Below are positions 1-6,204 of a DNA stretch of 10,124 nucleotides, piece after piece. The notes beneath the pieces were generated by a model. That model searched no databases. It had not been told where the DNA came from and worked only from the letters and a program-made list of their open reading frames with translations. Each line of letters begins with the position of its first letter. Positions within the stretch are counted from its first letter, which is position 1. This DNA is from Candidatus Ruthturnera sp. (GTDB taxonomy: Bacteria; Pseudomonadota; Gammaproteobacteria; PS1; Pseudothioglobaceae): contig JABGOT010000131.1 of NCBI GenBank assembly GCA_018648985.1, positions 1 through 10,124 of the forward strand. Direction: 5' to 3'. A program made the position numbers and the translations under genes.

Positions 1-212
1 CATTATTGGTAAGATATATTGAAGCTTTGGTTTACCAAGGTTTGGTGGAAAATATTGCTTGTGAGCAGTCATCACGTATGATTGCAATGAAGAGTGCAAC
101 AGACAATGCAGGCGATATGGTTCAAGAATTAGAGTTAGTTTATAACAAGGCAAGACAGGCGGCAATTACTCAGGAAATTTCTGAGATTGTTAGTGGTGCT
201 GCTGCAGTATAA
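1..212 (+). CDS. atpG: ATP synthase F1 subunit gamma, C-terminal part (5' end outside window)
   Basis: This is the last 69 or so residues of the gamma subunit, the central rotor stalk of F1 that couples proton flow through Fo to ATP synthesis at the beta subunits. The reading frame is open from the left edge (first full codon at base 3) and ends with TAA at 210-212. The visible part carries the conserved C-terminal helix: YQGLVENIACEQ, then RMIAMKSATDNA, then LVYNKARQAAITQE and the near-universal ending EISEIVSGAAAV. It aligns by eye with the E. coli gamma C-terminus without gaps. It is followed after 38 bases by atpD, the standard gamma-beta order of the operon. A TTG near base 6 could be read as a start, but it is an internal leucine codon. 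Identity is very secure. Confidence 0.97.
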   Translation, partial: LLVRYIEALVYQGLVENIACEQSSRMIAMKSATDNAGDMVQELELVYNKARQAAITQEISEIVSGAAAV

Positions 213-250
213 GTTTAAAAAAATAGAGTTTAAAAAGAGGAAAAAGCAAA

Positions 251-1630
251 ATGAGCAACGGAAAAATTACACAAATTATTGGCGCGGTTATCGACGTTGA
301 GTTTCCAGCAGACAGTGTTCCTAGTGTTTACAACGCTCTAAGCGTTACTGAAACGGGATTAACGTTAGAGGTTCAGCAGCAGCTGGGCGATAACGTGGTT
401 CGTGCGATTGCAATGGGTGGCTCTGAAGGTTTAAAACGAGGCTTGGAAGTAACAGATACAGGCGAACCAATTAAAGTGCCAGTAGGTACTAAGACATTGG
501 GCCGTATTATGAACGTACTTGGCGAGCCAATTGATAATGCGGGGGATATTGGCGAAGAAACCAATTGGGCGATTCACCGTCCAGCCCCGAATTACGACGA
601 ATTAGCCCCTGCAGCAGAGTTGTTAGAAACTGGTATTAAGGTAATTGACTTGGTTTGTCCATTCGCTAAGGGTGGTAAGGTTGGCTTATTTGGCGGTGCT
701 GGTGTTGGTAAAACAGTAAACATGATGGAGCTGATTCGTAACATTGCGATTGAGCACTCTGGTTATTCAGTATTTGCTGGTGTTGGTGAGCGTACTCGTG
801 AGGGTAATGACTTCTATCACGAGATGAAAGAATCAAACGTATTAGATAAAGTATCTCTTGTTTATGGTCAAATGAATGAGCCACCGGGAAACAGATTACG
901 TGTTGCGTTAACAGGCTTGACAATGGCTGAGTACTTCCGTGATGAAGGCCGTGATGTATTGTTATTTATTGATAACATTTACCGTTACACACTTGCAGGT
1001 ACTGAAGTATCAGCATTATTAGGTCGTATGCCTTCTGCGGTAGGTTACCAGCCGACACTAGCATCAGAAATGGGTGCATTGCAAGAGCGTATTACTTCAA
1101 CTAAGAAGGGTTCAATTACTTCAATCCAGGCGGTATACGTACCTGCGGATGACTTGACTGACCCATCTCCAGCAACAACGTTTGCTCACTTGGATGCGAC
1201 TGTTGTATTGTCACGTCAAGTAGCAGAATTAGGTATTTATCCTGCAGTAGATCCACTGGATTCTACTTCACGTCAGCTAGACCCATTAATCGTTGGTGAA
1301 GAGCACTATAATATTGCTCGTGGTGTACAAGGTGTGTTGCAGCGTTATAAAGAATTAAAAGATATCATTGCGATTCTAGGTATGGATGAATTATCTGAAG
1401 AAGATAAACAGTCAGTATCACGTGCTCGTAAGATTCAACGTTTCTTGTCTCAGCCATTCTTCGTAGCAGAAGTATTTACGGGTTCTCCTGGTAAGTATGT
1501 ATCACTTAAAGACACGCTTTCTGGGTTCCAGGCAATTCTTGATGGTGAGCTTGACGATCTTCCAGAGCAAGCATTCTACATGACGGGTTCTATTGAAGAA
1601 GTTCGTGAAAGAGCAGCGGAGAACGCGTAA
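251..1630 (+). CDS. atpD: ATP synthase F1 subunit beta (catalytic)
   Basis: This is the catalytic subunit of F1 ATPase, where ADP and phosphate are joined at the cytoplasmic face of the inner membrane. The 459 residues match the family length (E. coli has 460). The N-terminal beta-barrel covers about residues 1-75. The nucleotide domain has the Walker A loop GGAGVGKT at 148-155 (K154, T155), the catalytic glutamate in GERTREG near residue 180, and the Walker B aspartate D241 in LLFIDN. The C-terminal helical domain carries the DELSEED segment at 379-385, which contacts gamma and epsilon. A good Shine-Dalgarno, AGAGG at 236-240, lies 10 bases before the ATG. The stop codon directly abuts the atpC start. 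All key residues are intact, so the enzyme should be active. Confidence 0.99.
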   Translation: MSNGKITQIIGAVIDVEFPADSVPSVYNALSVTETGLTLEVQQQLGDNVVRAIAMGGSEGLKRGLEVTDTGEPIKVPVGTKTLGRIMNVLGEPIDNAGDIGEETNWAIHRPAPNYDELAPAAELLETGIKVIDLVCPFAKGGKVGLFGGAGVGKTVNMMELIRNIAIEHSGYSVFAGVGERTREGNDFYHEMKESNVLDKVSLVYGQMNEPPGNRLRVALTGLTMAEYFRDEGRDVLLFIDNIYRYTLAGTEVSALLGRMPSAVGYQPTLASEMGALQERITSTKKGSITSIQAVYVPADDLTDPSPATTFAHLDATVVLSRQVAELGIYPAVDPLDSTSRQLDPLIVGEEHYNIARGVQGVLQRYKELKDIIAILGMDELSEEDKQSVSRARKIQRFLSQPFFVAEVFTGSPGKYVSLKDTLSGFQAILDGELDDLPEQAFYMTGSIEEVRERAAENA

Positions 1631-2047
1631 ATGTCAACCATCCATGTCGACGTCGTTAGTGCAACAGAGTCACTTTACTCAGGTGAAGCGAATTGTGTGT
1701 TTGCACCGGCATCAACAGGTGAATTGGGTATTTACCCAAAACACGTTGCACTCTTATCGGTTTTAAAACCAGGTGAAGTTCGTGTTGAAACTGAAAAGGG
1801 CGTTGAATCTATTTATGTTTCTGGCGGTATTGTTGAAGTGCAGCCTGATACAGTAACGATTTTTTCTGATACAGCAATTCGCGCACATGATTTAGACGAG
1901 TCTAAAGCATTAGAAGCCAAACAACGCGCAGAAGAGGCCATGACTAATTCAGACAATGGTCACGATGTTGGTACAACACAAGCGGCATTAGCAGAAGCGA
2001 TGGCACAACTACAAATGATTGCCAAGGCGCGAGGTAAAAAACTCTAA
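1631..2047 (+). CDS. atpC: ATP synthase F1 subunit epsilon
   Basis: Epsilon is a small rotor subunit bound to gamma. It links the rotor to the c-ring and can inhibit ATP hydrolysis through its C-terminal helices. The 138 residues match the bacterial length (139 in E. coli). Residues 1 to about 85 form the beta-sandwich, with the conserved GELGIYPKHVALLS and YVSGGIVEVQPDTVTIFSDTA stretches. The rest is the helical hairpin, alanine-rich and charged, with a short insert-like NSDNGHD turn between the helices. The ATG follows the atpD stop with no gap, and a GCGGAG Shine-Dalgarno (1616-1621) lies within the end of atpD. This is the last gene of the operon, and its stop overlaps the stop of the convergent alkyltransferase gene. 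Confidence 0.98.
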   Translation: MSTIHVDVVSATESLYSGEANCVFAPASTGELGIYPKHVALLSVLKPGEVRVETEKGVESIYVSGGIVEVQPDTVTIFSDTAIRAHDLDESKALEAKQRAEEAMTNSDNGHDVGTTQAALAEAMAQLQMIAKARGKKL

Positions 2048-2352
2048 GCTATCTTGACGACTTTTTCTTTAAAGTCAACAATCTTATTATTCATGACCTG
2101 AACGCCTTCTTTTTGAAGGCGTTTTATTTTGATCTTCAGGTCGAGTGCAAACCCACCTAATTCACCATTTGATTTGACCACGCGATGGCAAGGAACTTTG
2201 GGTGCAAAAGGGTTTTTATTCATTGCACTACCAACAGCTCGATGCGCATTAGGACGGCCGATCAATTGCGCTAAACCCCCGTAAGTAATTACCCGACCAG
2301 CGGGTACTTTGTCTTTAAGTGTTTGGTAGCATTGCTGCTGAAATTCGGTCAT
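2044..2352 (-). CDS. Methylated-DNA--protein-cysteine methyltransferase, DNA-binding domain only
   Basis: This protein belongs to the O6-alkylguanine-DNA alkyltransferase family, which removes alkyl groups from guanine O6 by irreversible transfer to a cysteine in the protein. At 102 residues it has only the C-terminal winged-helix catalytic domain and lacks the N-terminal domain of Ogt and Ada. The motifs are intact: GRVITYGGLA (Y24), the arginine finger R38 in HRAVGSAM, N45 in MNKNP, and the active-site PCHRVV with C55. The alkyltransferase-like (ATL) proteins of similar size have tryptophan in place of that cysteine, so this one should be able to accept alkyl groups rather than only flag lesions. 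Its ATG overlaps the kdsC stop (ATGA), which suggests coupled translation. Its 3' end contains the atp terminator on the opposite strand. Ogt/MGMT-like is certain; the exact symbol is not. Confidence 0.9.
   Translation of the reverse strand: MTEFQQQCYQTLKDKVPAGRVITYGGLAQLIGRPNAHRAVGSAMNKNPFAPKVPCHRVVKSNGELGGFALDLKIKIKRLQKEGVQVMNNKIVDFKEKVVKIA
2101..2130 (+). terminator. Intrinsic terminator of the atp operon, inside a convergent coding region
   Basis: A perfect 9-bp stem (AACGCCTTC at 2101-2109 and GAAGGCGTT at 2115-2123) encloses a TTTTT loop. It is followed on the + strand by TTATTTT (2124-2130). This is a textbook Rho-independent terminator for transcription leaving atpC, about 55 bases past its stop. 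On the - strand the stem is followed by CAGGTCATG, with no T-run, so it should act in one direction only. The same bases encode about ten residues (around KRLQKEGV) of the alkyltransferase on the other strand. Confidence 0.87.
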
Positions 2353-2882
2353 GTCAAATAGACTTTCATCGCCTCATCATACTTATCTTGTGCTTTTAGA
2401 ATAAAGTCACAAGCCTCTCTAACGGCGCCGTGTCCGCCAATCTTTTCCGTTACTATGCAGGCATTTTCTTTAACCAGTTCATGTGCGTTAGCAACTGCAA
2501 TCGGCAAGCCCACTTTAGTCATTACTGGCAAATCGATCACGTCATCACCCATATAGGCAACTTGATCGGCTGTTAGATTGAGCTTATTTAGCAAATCATT
2601 AAAGGCAATAACTTTGTCATCTTGGCCTTGATAAAAATGCGTTATGCCTAAGTTTTTCATGCGATGTTCAACCGTTGTTGAATTACGCGCAGTAATGACA
2701 GCCGGCTCAACGCCATTGTCTTTTAGGATTTTGATGCCCAAGCCATCAAGCGAATTAAAGCGTTTGAATTCTTCTCCGCCATCAGAAAAATACAACCCGC
2801 CATCGGTTAAAACACCATCAACATCAAAGATAATGAGCTTGATTTGCTTGGCACGTAAGTAAGATTTATTGAGTAGTTTCAT
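2349..2882 (-). CDS. kdsC: 3-deoxy-D-manno-octulosonate 8-phosphate phosphatase
   Basis: KdsC removes the phosphate from KDO 8-phosphate to give KDO, the sugar that joins lipid A to the lipopolysaccharide core. It is a cytoplasmic, Mg-dependent phosphatase of the HAD superfamily (C0 type, tetrameric). The 177 residues are close to the E. coli length of 188. HAD motif I is FDVDGVLTDG with nucleophile D20 and acid/base D22. Motif II is VITAR (T64), motif III is K90, and motif IV is MGDDVID with D113 and D114. The KdsC-type ending GGHGAVREACDFIL is present. A Shine-Dalgarno AGGA (2892-2895) lies 9 bases before the ATG, within the end of ampD, five bases downstream of the ampD stop. Grouping with ampD rather than with kdsD or lpt genes is not the E. 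coli arrangement. Confidence 0.95.
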   Translation of the reverse strand: MKLLNKSYLRAKQIKLIIFDVDGVLTDGGLYFSDGGEEFKRFNSLDGLGIKILKDNGVEPAVITARNSTTVEHRMKNLGITHFYQGQDDKVIAFNDLLNKLNLTADQVAYMGDDVIDLPVMTKVGLPIAVANAHELVKENACIVTEKIGGHGAVREACDFILKAQDKYDEAMKVYLT

Positions 2883-2887
2883 GAGTG

Positions 2888-3406
2888 TTAATCCTGTATT
2901 TCATCCCAATTAAAGGCTTTACCTGGGTCAGTTTTTCTACCTGGAGCAATATCACTGTGCCCAACAACAGCCTCGATTGGGTAATGAGCCTTTAATAAAT
3001 TTAGTATTATTTTTAATGATTGATATTGTACCGCTTCATACGCAAGATTGTCGCTTCCTTCTAGCTCGATGCCAATAGAGTAATCGTTACAATTGTTTTG
3101 GTCTTTAAAACTAGACTCACCTGCATGCCAGGCGCGCTGATCGAACGGCACAAATTGTATGCTTGAGCCGTCTCGTTTAATCAATAAGTGTGCAGATACC
3201 TGCATCTCTTTAATGTTTTGAAAATAAGCATGTTTATTAAAATCAAGCTGATTGGTAAAGAATTGCTCAATATAGTCGTTGTTAAATTCACCTGGTGGTA
3301 GGGAGATATTGTGAATCACCACTAGAGAAATCTCATTGTCTGGTCGTTCATTTTTATTATCTGAAGGTGACTGCTTAGCGAGACTGAGTAAGTGGTTGTT
3401 AATCAT
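2888..3406 (-). CDS. ampD: 1,6-anhydro-N-acetylmuramyl-L-alanine amidase
   Basis: AmpD is the cytoplasmic zinc amidase that cuts the peptide from 1,6-anhydro-MurNAc peptides imported during cell-wall recycling. In many gammaproteobacteria its loss induces AmpC beta-lactamase. The 172 residues (E. coli has 183) show the amidase-2 fold: VVIHNISLPPGEF with zinc ligand H32, VSAHLLIKRDG, RAWHAG, NDYSIGIELEG with E114, and the ending GHSDIAPGRKTDPG with H150, K158 and zinc ligand D160. There is no signal peptide, which agrees with a cytoplasmic recycling enzyme and not a periplasmic AmiD. The 20 or so residues before RPDNE match the E. coli N-terminus in length, supporting this ATG. There is no visible Shine-Dalgarno; CACCCC directly precedes the start and a TATAAT box lies seven bases upstream. 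Confidence 0.96.
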   Translation of the reverse strand: MINNHLLSLAKQSPSDNKNERPDNEISLVVIHNISLPPGEFNNDYIEQFFTNQLDFNKHAYFQNIKEMQVSAHLLIKRDGSSIQFVPFDQRAWHAGESSFKDQNNCNDYSIGIELEGSDNLAYEAVQYQSLKIILNLLKAHYPIEAVVGHSDIAPGRKTDPGKAFNWDEIQD

Positions 3407-3412
3407 GGGGTG

Positions 3413-3418
3413 ATTATA
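3413..3418 (-). promoter_or_regulatory. Candidate -10 box for a leaderless ampD transcript
   Basis: A perfect TATAAT on the - strand lies in the 15-base gap between the dioxygenase stop and the ampD ATG. Seven bases downstream is the A of ATG (3406), so transcription would begin at or next to the start codon. The -35 region would lie inside the dioxygenase gene and is poor (TTTCAA at 3440-3435, 16-base spacer). The missing Shine-Dalgarno agrees with a leaderless message, but in AT-rich DNA the box may be chance. Confidence 0.35.
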
Positions 3419-3421
3419 ACC

Positions 3422-4279
3422 CTATTTGATCCGATTGAAATATCGCCCTCTGAGTAAGAGTCTTGGATTATTGCTATCATCGGTAAAGCTATTGCGCCTA
3501 TGTAGGATGTTGTTACACAATAAGCCTTGGCCAGATTGCATTAGATGCTGAAAATGATAATCAGTTTTTGTGCTTAGTAGAGCGTCTAAGTGCTCAACAG
3601 CTTGTTTGATTTCAGTAGAATCTAAAAAATCAATATTTTTCTTGCGTTGAGTGTAGCGCATATAAAGCGACTCACTAAGTTCATCGACAAAGAATATTGG
3701 CCCCGTTGACTTCTCGCGCCTAACAACACCATCAACTTTGTGTTCCGGAATACTCATGGCTTGCGAGTGTGTGAGTGCTTTGGCAACATCGGGGTTGTCT
3801 TCCCGTAGTAATAGATAGATCATTTGTGGATCAATCCATTCATTGACACCGCCTTGAGTCGCAGGGTTAACACAGAACAATGAAAACGCACGAATACGCG
3901 CATCAATTGCATTGTAGTAGCCATCGGTATGCCAACCTAGGTTTTTGTCGGTGTAGGGGATAAATTCGCTCTGGTTTTTTTTGTCACTCTGGGTGATGTG
4001 TGCCAGACCGCCGGTTTTAACAAACAAGTGCTGATCAAAGTTTATTAGCCCAAACTGTGCATTGATGCTGATAATCGCTTTGTCGTATTGATCAACAGGT
4101 TGAATTTGAAATAAGGCAAAATCCCCCCTTTGACAAAGGTCGATAATTTTGTTTTTTTCTGCATTTGAGAGTTTAAATGGGTTTTGTATTTCAACAATAC
4201 AATCGTTTAGCCGGGTTGGGATATTGGCAAGTTTTTCGTCTCGCCAATATTGATACTCATCTGAATTGTCTAGTAGCAT
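3422..4279 (-). CDS. TauD/TfdA-family Fe(II)/2-oxoglutarate-dependent dioxygenase
   Basis: This is a non-heme iron oxygenase that couples oxidation of a substrate to decarboxylation of 2-oxoglutarate. Numbered from the chosen ATG (285 residues), the iron-binding facial triad is H117 and D119 in LGWHTDGYY, plus H260 in NNILHRRNSF. The arginines R273 and R277 in RLLLRGRYF fit the 2-oxoglutarate carboxylate site. The length matches TauD (283 in E. coli), but similarity outside the motifs is low, so taurine is not an assured substrate. No taurine transporter or sulfonate gene is nearby; the neighbours are yidC and ampD. The ATG at 4279 has an AGG eight bases upstream. A GTG three codons earlier has no usable ribosome site. 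The gene has its own likely promoter within an inverted repeat. Family is sure, substrate unknown. Confidence 0.88.
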   Translation of the reverse strand: MLLDNSDEYQYWRDEKLANIPTRLNDCIVEIQNPFKLSNAEKNKIIDLCQRGDFALFQIQPVDQYDKAIISINAQFGLINFDQHLFVKTGGLAHITQSDKKNQSEFIPYTDKNLGWHTDGYYNAIDARIRAFSLFCVNPATQGGVNEWIDPQMIYLLLREDNPDVAKALTHSQAMSIPEHKVDGVVRREKSTGPIFFVDELSESLYMRYTQRKKNIDFLDSTEIKQAVEHLDALLSTKTDYHFQHLMQSGQGLLCNNILHRRNSFTDDSNNPRLLLRGRYFNRIK

Positions 4280-4287
4280 GTGTAACA

Positions 4288-4290
4288 CCT
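4288..4290 (-). promoter_or_regulatory. Shine-Dalgarno that decides the dioxygenase start
   Basis: AGG on the - strand lies 8 bases before the ATG at 4279, an ideal distance. The alternative GTG at 4288 uses the last G of this same AGG as its first base and so cannot be served by it. This supports a start three codons inside the longest open frame. Confidence 0.6.
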
Positions 4291-4297
4291 ATTGCGC

Positions 4298-4331
4298 TGT
4301 TATTTTTGCATTATACAAGGCAAAAATAACA
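4298..4331. repeat. Perfect 12-bp inverted repeat between yidC and the dioxygenase gene
   Basis: The arms TGTTATTTTTGC (4298-4309) and GCAAAAATAACA (4320-4331) are exact reverse complements, separated by 10 bases. The spacer contains TATAAT on the - strand. The repeat starts six bases past the yidC stop. Neither strand has a T-run after the second arm, so it is a poor intrinsic terminator. It could be an operator over the dioxygenase promoter or a hairpin that protects the 3' end of the yidC message. Confidence 0.75.
4310..4315 (-). promoter_or_regulatory. Candidate -10 box of the dioxygenase gene
   Basis: TATAAT on the - strand, centred in the 12-bp inverted repeat. Transcription would begin near 4303, giving a leader of about 24 bases that includes the AGG ribosome site. 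The best -35 candidate is TTGCTT (4336-4331) with a short 15-base spacer, so an activator may be needed or the element may be weak. Confidence 0.5.
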
Positions 4332-4336
4332 AGCAA

Positions 4337-5950
4337 TTAACCGTTAATACGCTTATTAATCGACCACTGCTGTGCAATAGATAAAATATTATTAAACACC
4401 CAGTAAAGCACCAAACCTGATGGGAACCATAAGAAGAAAATGGTAAACACAAATGGTAACGACATCATGATTTTTGCCTGCATCGGATCAGGCGGCGGTG
4501 GGTTAAGCTTTTGCTGTACAAACATAGACGCACCCATAATAATTGGCAAGATATAGTAAGGGTCTTCTGTTGACAAGTCTGTCAGCCACCAGAATGCTGT
4601 TTGGCGCAACTCAACCGTATCAAGCAACATCCAGTAAAAAGCAATAAATACAGGGATCTGCACCATGATTGGCAAACAACCAGAAGCCGGGTTAATTTTT
4701 TCTTTCTTATATAGCTCCATGGTTTTTTGACCCATTTTTTGCTTATCATCACCATAGGTTTCTTTGAGTTTAGCTAATCTTGGTGAGAGCTTTCTCATGC
4801 CAGCCATTGAGCGGTATGATTTTTCACTCAATGGGTAAAAAGCCAGCTTAATCAAGATAGTAATAAGGATGATGGACCAACCCCAGCTGCCGATAAAGTC
4901 ATTGATTTTATGAATAGCCCAAGACAGAGGGTCCGCTAAGATATCAAGCCAGCCGTAATCTAGTGTGTAGTTTAAGCCAGTTGCAACTTCTTCAATTTTT
5001 CCGTACTCTTTAGGGCCAAGATAAAGCTGGTTGGCGCTTAGTGTTGCGCTGCTACCAGCACCAATGCTAACTTGCTGGTTGGCATTGGTTAGTTTATGTA
5101 GGTTGTTGCTAGTGCTTGCTGAAAATACTTGTTCTTCGTCTTGACTTGGAATCCAGGCTGCAATAAAGTACTGTTGCACCATAGAAATCCAACCACCAGC
5201 TGATTGCTGTTGATTAAACTCATTCCAGTCATCGAACTCATTTTTTTGTACAGTATGAGATGTTTTGTCATAAATAATGCCGCCAGTAAAAGTCGGCATC
5301 ATCATATTAGATTGATCAATTGCACTGCGACTTAAACGCACATAGCTTTTGGCTGGAATTGCTTGATCGGAGTTGTTGTCAATTTGGTAATCGATGCCAA
5401 CACTATAGCTGCCTTTTTTAAAGTGGAAATTTTTAGTCACTTTAACGCCATTCTTACCTTGCCAAGTCATTGGGACAATAAGCGCGTCACCAGACAATTG
5501 GTAGTTTGAACTAGCCGAATTAAAGCTAGATAAGTGCGTTGGCAATAAGTCATCACGAGATGCTAAACCACTGTGTGCCTGGAATAATGAACCAGTCTTG
5601 TTGCTTAATAGTTGAAACTTCTCTTCGCCCCCTTTTTCGACAGGGAAGGCATTAAGATAGGCATTTTGAATCGTACCACCTTTGTGGCTGATCTCTACTG
5701 TAAGCATGTCGGTTGTGACCGTGGTAAAGCCGTGGCTTTCAGTGATTGTCGGGGTTGGTAGATCAATTTCTGCCGTCTCCGTATTGATCATTGGCACATC
5801 ATTGTTTTTCGACGATGTATCCAAAGTAATTTGAGATTTTCGAACAACATTGCCATCAGCATCAGTAACGTGTGTGATTTGCCATTTATCCCATAATAGG
5901 AAAACAGTTAAGAAGATGGCAATACCGAGAAATAATTTTTGATTGTTCAT
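4337..5950 (-). CDS. yidC: Membrane protein insertase YidC (Oxa1 family)
   Basis: YidC inserts and folds inner-membrane proteins, alone or with SecYEG. Known clients in other bacteria include Fo subunits a and c of ATP synthase. The 537 residues match the Gram-negative form (548 in E. coli). The first membrane segment is about residues 5-21. The periplasmic domain runs from about 25 to 340. The conserved core starts near 355 with SWGWSIILITILIKLAFYPLS, in which K368 stands where E. coli has R366, keeping the positive charge of the hydrophilic groove. A cytoplasmic hairpin (about 376-420) precedes GCLPIMVQIPVFIAFYWML, DPYYILPIIMG and FLWFPSGLVLYW, the last three segments. The gene follows yidD by 21 bases in the usual order. 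No Shine-Dalgarno is visible before the ATG. mnmE, its common downstream partner, is absent. Confidence 0.98.
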   Translation of the reverse strand: MNNQKLFLGIAIFLTVFLLWDKWQITHVTDADGNVVRKSQITLDTSSKNNDVPMINTETAEIDLPTPTITESHGFTTVTTDMLTVEISHKGGTIQNAYLNAFPVEKGGEEKFQLLSNKTGSLFQAHSGLASRDDLLPTHLSSFNSASSNYQLSGDALIVPMTWQGKNGVKVTKNFHFKKGSYSVGIDYQIDNNSDQAIPAKSYVRLSRSAIDQSNMMMPTFTGGIIYDKTSHTVQKNEFDDWNEFNQQQSAGGWISMVQQYFIAAWIPSQDEEQVFSASTSNNLHKLTNANQQVSIGAGSSATLSANQLYLGPKEYGKIEEVATGLNYTLDYGWLDILADPLSWAIHKINDFIGSWGWSIILITILIKLAFYPLSEKSYRSMAGMRKLSPRLAKLKETYGDDKQKMGQKTMELYKKEKINPASGCLPIMVQIPVFIAFYWMLLDTVELRQTAFWWLTDLSTEDPYYILPIIMGASMFVQQKLNPPPPDPMQAKIMMSLPFVFTIFFLWFPSGLVLYWVFNNILSIAQQWSINKRING

Positions 5951-5971
5951 AAGAGGTTGGTTTATTTGATA

Positions 5972-6196
5972 TTAGTGTGAATGTTTTTTGGGTACTGGGT
6001 CAAAGCCGCCATCATGCCAAGGGTGACATTTTCCAATGCGTTTTGCACTGAGTGCAAAGCCTTTGAAAAAGCCGTGCTCTTTCACAGCATCGTAAGAATA
6101 CTGCGAACAAGTTGGATCAAAACGGCAATTAGTGCCTAGAAATGGGCTGATGAATAGCTGATAAAATTTAATGGGAATAAGCAATAAATAACGCAT
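5972..6196 (-). CDS. yidD: Membrane protein insertion efficiency factor YidD
   Basis: YidD is a small membrane-associated protein thought to assist YidC-dependent insertion. The 74 residues include the family signature: an amphipathic hydrophobic N-terminus with IKFYQLFISPFLG, then the cysteine motif CRFDPTCSQYSYDA (C24 and C30), then GFFKGFALSAKRIGKCHPWHDGGFDPVP. The tail ends in histidines and lysines, as is common. It lies 8 bases after rnpA and 21 before yidC, its normal place. No ribosome-binding site is visible before the ATG (TTTGAATT), so it may depend on translation of rnpA. Confidence 0.96.
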   Translation of the reverse strand: MRYLLLIPIKFYQLFISPFLGTNCRFDPTCSQYSYDAVKEHGFFKGFALSAKRIGKCHPWHDGGFDPVPKKHSH

Positions 6197-6204
6197 AATT
6201 CAAA

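Noticed and set aside
666..923. Open frame on the - strand opposite atpD (also 373-564)
   Set aside because: Both lie wholly inside atpD, whose + strand product is complete and conserved, and the predicted peptides resemble no family I know.
2644..2862. Open frame on the + strand opposite kdsC
   Set aside because: It is antisense to a well-conserved HAD phosphatase and has no ribosome site or recognisable motif.
4280..4288. GTG at 4288 as start of the dioxygenase
   Set aside because: It overlaps the only ribosome-binding sequence and adds just three residues; ATG at 4279 has ideal spacing.
4298..4331. Inverted repeat as an intrinsic terminator of yidC
   Set aside because: The stem is AT-rich and followed by GCGC on the - strand and AGCAATT on the + strand, with no T-run on either.
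5089..5271. Open frame on the - strand, second frame inside yidC
   Set aside because: It is out of frame within the periplasmic-domain code of yidC, with no family resemblance.
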